Shown here one piece after another: positions 57,413 through 64,000 of a stretch of 64,000 nucleotides of DNA. Numbering within the stretch: the first letter of the stretch is position 1; each line of letters starts with the position of its first letter. The translations under genes were made by a program, and so were the position numbers. The stretch comes from Linnemannia elongata (lineage: Eukaryota > Mortierellomycota > Mortierellomycetes > Mortierellales > Mortierellaceae), in contig JAXBDG010000013.1 in NCBI GenBank assembly GCA_036320915.1, forward strand, positions 1-64,000, written 5' to 3'. The notes under the pieces were generated by a model. The model was not told the origin of the DNA and did no database searches. It saw only the letters and a list, made by a program, of their open reading frames with translations.

Positions 57413-60400
57413 CTAAGCAGGGACGGTCTCGACTTCGGTGAGGAGGATCTTGCGGCGGACATCAGCACGACGCCTGCCTGCCTTGCGCAGACGCCTATTT
57501 CGACGGAACTTCATGTACAAAAATATTCCCACCAGTACCAGAAGAATCACTCCTCCTACAACGTTGATAGCAATGAAAAGAAAGAGGTGTTAGTAGGGGC
57601 AAAGATATTATGACCCACCAGCATTGAACAACAATTGAAAATGGCAGAGAGGGTTTACCGATGGTGGAGACTTTGATGATTTCTTGCAGGGCAACGGTGT
57701 TATCTGGTTCCTGGTAGGGGCAGATACCCTCCGAGCCTCCGGGGACCCAACATCCAGCAGTTTGCCAGCTCGAAATATCGATCCAAATCACGCCTCCTCC
57801 AGACTGTTCACTGGCTCCTCCAGCCATAACTGTAGGTTCCGCCTTGATTTCTCTGATGCTGGTCGACGTGCTGCCTCCAGAGTGTTGCTGTTGTTGCTGG
57901 TGTTCATCCGACACAGATTGAGCCTTGCGACCGTTATTGCTCCTAGCGTCCCTTTCGTCGTCCTCCTCCTCCTCATCGTCGTCTTCACTGTCGTTCTTGT
58001 CATAGCGTGGCTGCAACTTCCCTGGCCTCTCCTCCCGCTTCTTGAGGTTCTTGAATGCGTCCGTGACAGCATCTGTGAAACGATTGAAAGCAGGCTTGAG
58101 CGAAGACGCTGACTTTTCCAGTTGACCGAGGGTGAGTGACTGGGATGAGGATGAGGACGAAAAGCCTGTCATATTCCAGTATGCTTGAATAGCCGAATAC
58201 AAAATCTGGTTCTCGCGTGCTGTCCGTGGCACATCAAACTTGTACCCATCTGGACATATCACATCCCGATAGTTTCCTGCTCCTTTTTCATTTATCATCC
58301 ACTAACGTTCATACAAGAAAGATTAAAAAGCGGTTAGCGTTAACAACTCTCTATTGATGAAGAAGACTGTAACAAAGAAAGATTAAAAAAAGGTGAAATA
58401 AAGTACCTGAGAGGATGTGCCGATTTTGCGGCAGGCGACAGGGAGTTTGTCGTTGCAGTCCTGTACGACCCATCGACCGTTGCTCTTCATAGCGCCGCAG
58501 CGGCGGTTTCGATCCCGCATGATTTCATCCGGCGGCTGGTCCAAGTCCCACGACCAGATCGTCATCGCCGTCTGCTCCGAGTATGTAAGCAATTGAGATC
58601 TGCCCTCTACCAACGATGAGAACCCGCAGTTTGTCTATTTTTTTGTTTGTTTCAATGTGGATTCATATAGTCGTTAGTAAAGAGTACGTCATTGAAGACA
58701 CATCATCCGTAACAGCCATGGACGACAACAACTTACGACAACACGTCCGGAGAGAAAGGTCCAGGGCGACATATCATTGTCAGACATGCTTGCAAAGGAC
58801 CAGGTCACGTTGTTGGTGATGGTTCCGCCTTTCTTCCTCAACGCCTCTAGCTCCGCAAAGCTCTCCTCAGAACCCGTCGGGTACATCAAGACACCTGGGA
58901 CAGGCAGAGAACAAGAGTCCTGGTTCAAAGTGGATGAGACCCGTAGGAGACTGCTGTTGGTCATTGATGGGCCCATCGCTGCCTGTCGGTGAAAAGTCTG
59001 ATAGTCATCCGTGATGTTGTAGGTGGTGTTGGCGGCCAGGTTGTTAGCCCCGATCCCGATCACAATCCGTCGCTTAGCCTCCTTCCGCAAATACAAACTA
59101 GTTGGCCATCCCGTTGGTGCTTCCAGCTTGTTTGTTGTAGGGTTTATTGTGGTGTTGTAGTAGTCCAACCCGACAGTACCATCCTTCCACCAGGTTGCTT
59201 TCACGTCTGCACGGTCGAGCTCCAGGAGGGGAGGGGTGTATATCGATTGAGGGAACGCGTCGATAAAGAGTTGGCGGAGAGAAACCATCTTGGTCGCAGC
59301 CAAATCATTGATGGTCCTGTTGGTGTTGGGTGAGATAATATGTCCAAAGAACTCTGCGTTGCTAATTGGTAGAGTAGTTGTTGGCGTTGCTCCAGGCGGC
59401 GTAGGAGTTGCTGAAGTAGGCGTGAGCGGAGTGGTGGATGGAGCAGTGGGTGGAGTAGTGGGGCGAGAGCCCAGGCTGTTGTTGTTGAGTTCGTTGAGGT
59501 TAAGGATGATAAGGATGACATCCTCCAGTTCTGGGGCTCTCGTTCGTTCGATCCAGCCCTCAAGTGCTTGTAGCAGCAGTACGATATCCTCGCCAGATGA
59601 ACAAGTGATCCCGTCCACTGTTTGGTCGGCTGCGCCAGCTGCAAGTGGGTTGTAGGATGCAACGATGCCCTTGCTCATAGCCAGACGATGAGGCGCTCCT
59701 CTGTGTGGATGGTGTGAGGCCGCGTACCGAGAAACCCCTCTGCTTGAGGATCCTGTAGCATCAGAGGCCATGGGTTCTTTGTTTTGGTGATTGATTCCAG
59801 AAGCCATGGGCTTGATTGGAGGGCGCACCGGTCGTTTCTTTTTCCTGAACCATTCCCGTCCTCGACTACCCCTGCTCCTGTCCTTGGATTCAGCTCTTAC
59901 CCCTGTCACCGCTACCGCCTTTTTATTGTTGTTGATATTGTTGATGCGGTTGTTGTGATTGGGCTTAGTGTTGCTCTTGTTGTGTTTGTTGCTGTCGCCT
60001 GATGTGACCGGAGGCGAATTTCTTGAATTGCTGTTTGGAGGGGAGGCTCTTTTATGAATTGTTGGACGCGAGTCTGGACCCACTTCGACGGAATGTTCTC
60101 CTGAGGAAGTCGAAGGAGAAGAAGAAGAGGCGATACCGGACAATGGTGGTAATATCGATGCAGATGGCGATAAGGGGGAAGCGGATGGTTGAGAGGGAGG
60201 AAGCACGCCCTCTACAACTTTGTCTTGTCGTCCATGTTCCTGTCCCTGTTCCTGTCCCAGTCTGCTCTCTTGGTCGATTTCCTCCGCAGTGGCCTCGACA
60301 GCAGGGGCAATATTACCCATACCCTGCAATTGCAACAGGGAATCATCTGTGGGTACCCCTCCAACTCCTCCTGCTGAACCAGACATGGCACGAATGCGTT

Positions 60401-61091
60401 CCTGTTCCTGTTCGAGAGCCAACCTAAGAGTAGTCAACGGACTCCCTGTCGTATCCCGTTTCAGTCGCGGACACAATTGCCAGCCCAACGCGGCACTATC
60501 CCACCAAAGATCCAAAACCAGCCTTCTCATCCCCGCCTGCAACAACTCTGGGACTCTGGAGATCTTGTCCTGTCCAAAGTCGTTTTTGAAGTATGCGGTC
60601 CTGGTATCGATCCCTGTCCACTGTTGTCGGTTGATAGGAATGATCGGGTCAGCAATGAGCTTTTGGGTTGCCAGAGCACCATCGGCGTATTCGCGAGGTT
60701 GTGAGAGGTTCCCGAGGGGTGTTTGTGAGGTGAAGGCAAAGTTGGGTCCTTCAAGTGGGGGGAAGTCGTTGGGGGAGGGAGCATCGACACGTTGGTTCTT
60801 GTCGCTGTCGCGCGGATTTGCGTCGCACGGTTGTAATAGGAAAAATGGAGAGGGGGATATGGATGATGTTGAGGAGGGCGACGAGAAGGAAGAGAAAAGG
60901 CAATTGAGGGAGAGGAGGATGAAAAAGAGGAGTAAGGACGGGGATGGGCTGTTGCGGTTGCTTGTTGTGCCCCTTCCTGAGCAATTGGTGGCAACTTTTA
61001 CTGGTGGTATTGGTATTGACTGGCTAGGAAGGGGCTGCTGCCGTTGTCGACAGTGTGGCAGCGAGTTGGTGCCACGGCGGGCCACACTCAT
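57413..61091 (-). CDS. MTC6/PLC-like membrane protein
   Basis: Four exons (61091-58737, 58634-58407, 58301-57659, 57555-57413) encode 1122 residues. A hydrophobic segment near residues 35-60 (SLLLFFILLSLNCLFSSF) fits a signal peptide or anchor. A PLC-like catalytic-fold start follows: INRQQWTGIDTRTAYF, RVPELLQAGMRRLVLDLWWD, GWQLCP. A low-complexity insert of ~250 residues comes before LEGWIERT and VILIILNLNEL. The later lumenal part has paired Cys (CGAMKSNGRW, CRKIG, DVICPDGYKFDVPRTARENQ) and the last exon a transmembrane helix (GGVILLVLVGIFLYMKF) with a basic tail. This matches the fungal 'maintenance of telomere capping 6' family, whose biochemical function is unclear. Its length is about twice the family's because of Ser/Pro/Asn-rich inserts. 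Confidence 0.78.
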
Positions 61092-61950
61092 TGTCGTTAT
61101 GAAGTGTGTTTGTTGAACGTGAGTGGGTATGAAAGTGATGCGACGCAAGCGTGAAGTGATTCAAGAGTGAAGACGAGGTTGTGCGCAGGTGAGTGAATGC
61201 GCGTGAATGCGGAGGATGGATGATCCGTTATGTGTGGAAAGAAAAACGAGTGAACGAGAATGAGCGGTATGGGTTGGAGAGAAGAGGGGGGCGTAGTGAA
61301 GTTGATTCAAAGAGAAGGGAGGCAGTGAGAGTGAGCGAAGGGAGTTGGTCGGAAGAAAAAGCAGAAAGAGAAAGAAGAAGCGGGTAAAAAAAGAGTGTGA
61401 ATCAGGACAATGGCGCTGGAGAAGAGGGAAAAGAGATCAGAAGACGACAAAGTGGTAGAACAGAAGGTACACGAAAGGAGGCGGGGGACGACGAACAACG
61501 GTCGTTGAATGAAAAATAAATGCAGTCGTTGAATTTGTTTGAAGTGATAAAGAGTTTGAATAAATAACTGATCGAACAGAGAACTCTATCAGTCTATGCC
61601 CTGTCCCAAAAACCAGTTTTGTTTGCCACTAAAAATAATACCACGTTTTGTCAACCTTGCTTTTGGCCTCCCTTGATGCCTTCCTTCTCTCTCTCTCCTT
61701 CTCTCCTCATCGACTCCTGCAGCATTGATTCATTCATTGTTTGCTCCTTCTTTTTTCTCCTTCTACAACTACATTATACATCGCATGGCATGATCCCGTC
61801 ATGCCCCTTCCCTCTTGCACTGGCTTGCAAATCATATCTCTCTCATATAATTGAATCTCAGTGTCATCCCAGATACCTCTGTTGTATATGTTACACATTA
61901 CTTTTTTACTCACGACAGATCCTATCTACTTGTATGTACATATGTGCTGC
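61092..61950. promoter_or_regulatory. Promoter side of the MTC6-like gene and 3' end of the next gene
   Basis: From 61092 to about 61500 the + strand is A/G-rich, the mirror of the pyrimidine-rich sense leader of the minus-strand gene. From 61600 the + strand is C/T-rich. No gene is supported. Confidence 0.45.
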
Positions 61951-63955
61951 TTAAGAGACTCCATCGTCCGGGTTCATAACTCGCAAACGAGGATTACTAG
62001 GATCATCTAGACCCCGGAAACTTGCCAAACTGCCCGAATGCACCTGTCGATGTCCACGGAAATGTCGATGTCCACCCTGGTAACCACGCGTGATGGCGCC
62101 TTGCTCATCTCCAGACAGTTCTTCAAACCCACCCTCCTCACCCAAAGATTCCGGGCGATGTCCACCACCTCCTCCTCCTCCGACTCCAACGACACCTTTC
62201 AACAGAGCGCGACTCCATCGTCGCTCATTCCCAGAAGCAAGGCCAGGCACAGGCATCGAACTCTCATACCCATTCCCTCCACCCATCAAATCCACATCCT
62301 TGTGAGGAAGGCCTTCTTCAATATACGACAAGGACGTCGGAGTGGTCGCCTGGTATTGTTGTTGGTCTCGGATCGCTTTCACATAGGGTGTTGACAGACG
62401 CTTGAAATGGTCTTTCAGCAGGTTTCCTGACAACTTGCCCATCGTATTACTGTTACTTCCTTCTCCTCCAACTCCAGTTGCTGCGGCTTTAGACGAAGAA
62501 GCGACGGCGGCCATCTCACTGTCAAAGATACTCTCTTGATCTGACGATTCGTCTAGGACATGTGTCCTATACGGCGGCGTCCTCGGTTCTGCATCGACCA
62601 CCTCTCTCCCTCCAACTCCGTGGCTCCCTGCGGAGAAGCTGTGGGGTCTCCGATAATCCGATACTCCCACCACTGACGATCGATATCCTCCTCCTGGTCC
62701 AGCCGAGGTGTGCATCGAATGTCGCTGTTGCTGGTGGTTATGGTGGTGATGTTGATGTTGATGCTGGTGATGATGGAGGTGTTCCCGTCGGTCCTGAAAG
62801 GGGTCACCATTATAGTACTCATTTACACCACTACCGCTACTGCTACCGCCATTGCTGTTGCCACTAGATATTGCAGCCGTGGGCTTGTCAAAGGGAGATC
62901 CACCTGGTTGGTGTGGATGGACCGATGTCCGGACACCCTTATTATTCTTGGAGTACACCACTACTGCTGGTCGTTGAACTCTTGAGGGAGTTGCTGCCAG
63001 TACGGTGCCATGGCCGGGCGCGTAATTGATTGACAGATGGGACAACTCTGCAGCATCGCCTTCACACTCGTCTTGGTCAAAGAACTCTTCGTACTGTTCG
63101 TTGCTGTGGTGACGCTGATGTTGGTGGTAATGATATCCGTCGTTATGTAGTGGCTCTGGGCTTCGAATGCTGGAGTATCCTCCTCCCCACGTCGGTGTTG
63201 CAACAGTAGTAGTTCCATATGATCCACGGACAGCAGACGCCGGGAGCATGACCGTGTTATGGATCGTTCTCGATCCGGCAGACTCACGTCGTGTTCCTCC
63301 TACCCCTCCAGCACTCATCGGCGTAGCAGCCACACCAGCAACCGTCGAAGCAGTACTCTGCCGCCGATCTATCATCCCTCCTCTATCCCTATCCGTCTGC
63401 GAATCGCTCGTCATCGAGTTCCGATCATCGTACAAGTTATTTCCCCTCTGATGATATACCCCTCCACCTCCTGCTGAAGGATGACTGACGCCACTCATCA
63501 TCCGACTCGTCATAGCACTGTTCATTGCACTATTGTTGTAGGGTCCTGGACTCGGTCCTCCCTGCGTACTACTTCCGTTGGCGCCAAAGACGGACTCGAC
63601 CCATGCTGCGCGGACACATTCCCGTTTCCGTTTCTTGCCCAGGTAGATCAAGAACGCACAGATACCAATTAGACATGCAACTGCCACTGAAATCGACGCG
63701 ACTGGGATCTTGGATGACGATGTTGATGAATCTTTGCCTGGGTATACAAAAAGAAAGGAAAAACAAGGTTAATGCAACGTGTTTGCCAACTTGTCAACAA
63801 ATGCAGGGTGCATTCTTAGAGTTGACGAAAAGAAAAAAAAAAAAGCTGCGTACCATGTCCGGAGAGGGCTTTCCCAGAGTTCCCGGGTTGGTCTTCATCT
63901 TCGCTATCATTCTCGTCACCATCACCTTCTTCACCCTCTCCATCTTCATCTCCAC
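61951..63955 (-). CDS. Single-pass membrane protein, 5' part outside window
   Basis: Only the last two exons are present (63955-63854 and 63737-61951); the upstream part lies beyond 64000. The visible 629 residues begin with an acidic Gly/Glu/Asp stretch (DGEGEEGDGDENDSEDEDQ). Then come a Ser/Thr stretch and a transmembrane helix (VASISVAVACLIGICAFLIY) followed by the stop-transfer KKRKRE. The rest, ~570 residues, is a cytoplasmic low-complexity tail rich in Ser, Gly, His and Asn, with His repeats in the middle. This layout, with a Ser/acidic extracellular region, one helix and a long tail, resembles fungal cell-wall sensor or Mid2/WSC-like receptors, but the N-terminal domain needed to decide is missing. 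Confidence 0.65.
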
Positions 63956-64000
63956 CTATTATCAAAAAACGAATAAAATAAACAGCAAAATTTCAGTATC

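Noticed and set aside
1..64000. tRNA, rRNA and CRISPR arrays
   Set aside because: No B-box-like GGTTCGAANCC context, rRNA landmark or regularly spaced identical repeats were noticed by eye; tRNAscan-SE and Infernal runs would be decisive.

Overview
The window reads as nuclear DNA of a filamentous early-diverging fungus. Genes on both strands carry many short introns (about 50-350 nt, GT...AG). The products are eukaryotic (Chm7/CHMP7, Rae1, RBM42, G3BP, 14-3-3, WDR26/Gid7, Mgr2/ROMO1, Pho89). Gene leaders are strongly pyrimidine-rich on the sense strand, and A/T homopolymers are frequent. Sel1-repeat genes, a TKL-like kinase and a Fanzor-type nuclease point to Mucoromycota, most likely Mortierellomycotina. 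That placement is inference from gene style; no rRNA, tRNA or organelle marker was recognised.

Layout: 1-2.9 kb is a gene-free, extremely pyrimidine-rich block. 2.9-15.2 kb is a compact housekeeping cluster: CHMP7-like ESCRT-III (-), NmrA-like protein (+), dephospho-CoA kinase (+), Rae1 (-), a small unknown protein (+) and a TKL-like kinase with a Gln-rich head (-). 15.2-19.3 kb is gene-poor with relics. RBM42 (+) and an SGNH esterase-like gene whose nucleophile position is Asp (-) follow. A broken polysaccharide deacetylase ending in a 47-nt A tract lies at 22.6-23.1 kb. Two tandem Sel1-repeat paralogs occupy 23.9-28.4 kb. 30.9-40.0 kb is housekeeping again: Pho89-type phosphate transporter (+), 14-3-3 with a 1.76-kb first intron (+), class I methyltransferase (-), G3BP-like NTF2/RRM protein (-) and Mgr2/ROMO1 (+).

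The standout is 41.36-45.82 kb on the minus strand. Five exons with fully compatible phases join into one 1348-residue reading frame. It starts with a complete XPG/FEN1-type flap-nuclease core and ends in a Fanzor/TnpB-type RuvC nuclease with zinc ribbon. The neighbourhood is repeat-rich: two tandem ~230-bp units lie just past its 3' end, and a 152-bp foldback hAT-type MITE with a perfect 8-bp target duplication lies ~700 bp upstream. Next to the MITE are a gene-tail fragment and a seven-exon lineage-type gene of unknown function (47.2-49.7 kb).

50.6-64 kb returns to conserved genes: WDR26/Gid7 (+), an acidic F-box protein (+), an MTC6/PLC-like membrane protein (-), and a single-pass membrane protein whose 5' part runs off the window (-). 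Exon borders were set by hand from splice consensus and phase; every completed model sums to a multiple of three, which supports the joins, but transcript data were not available.
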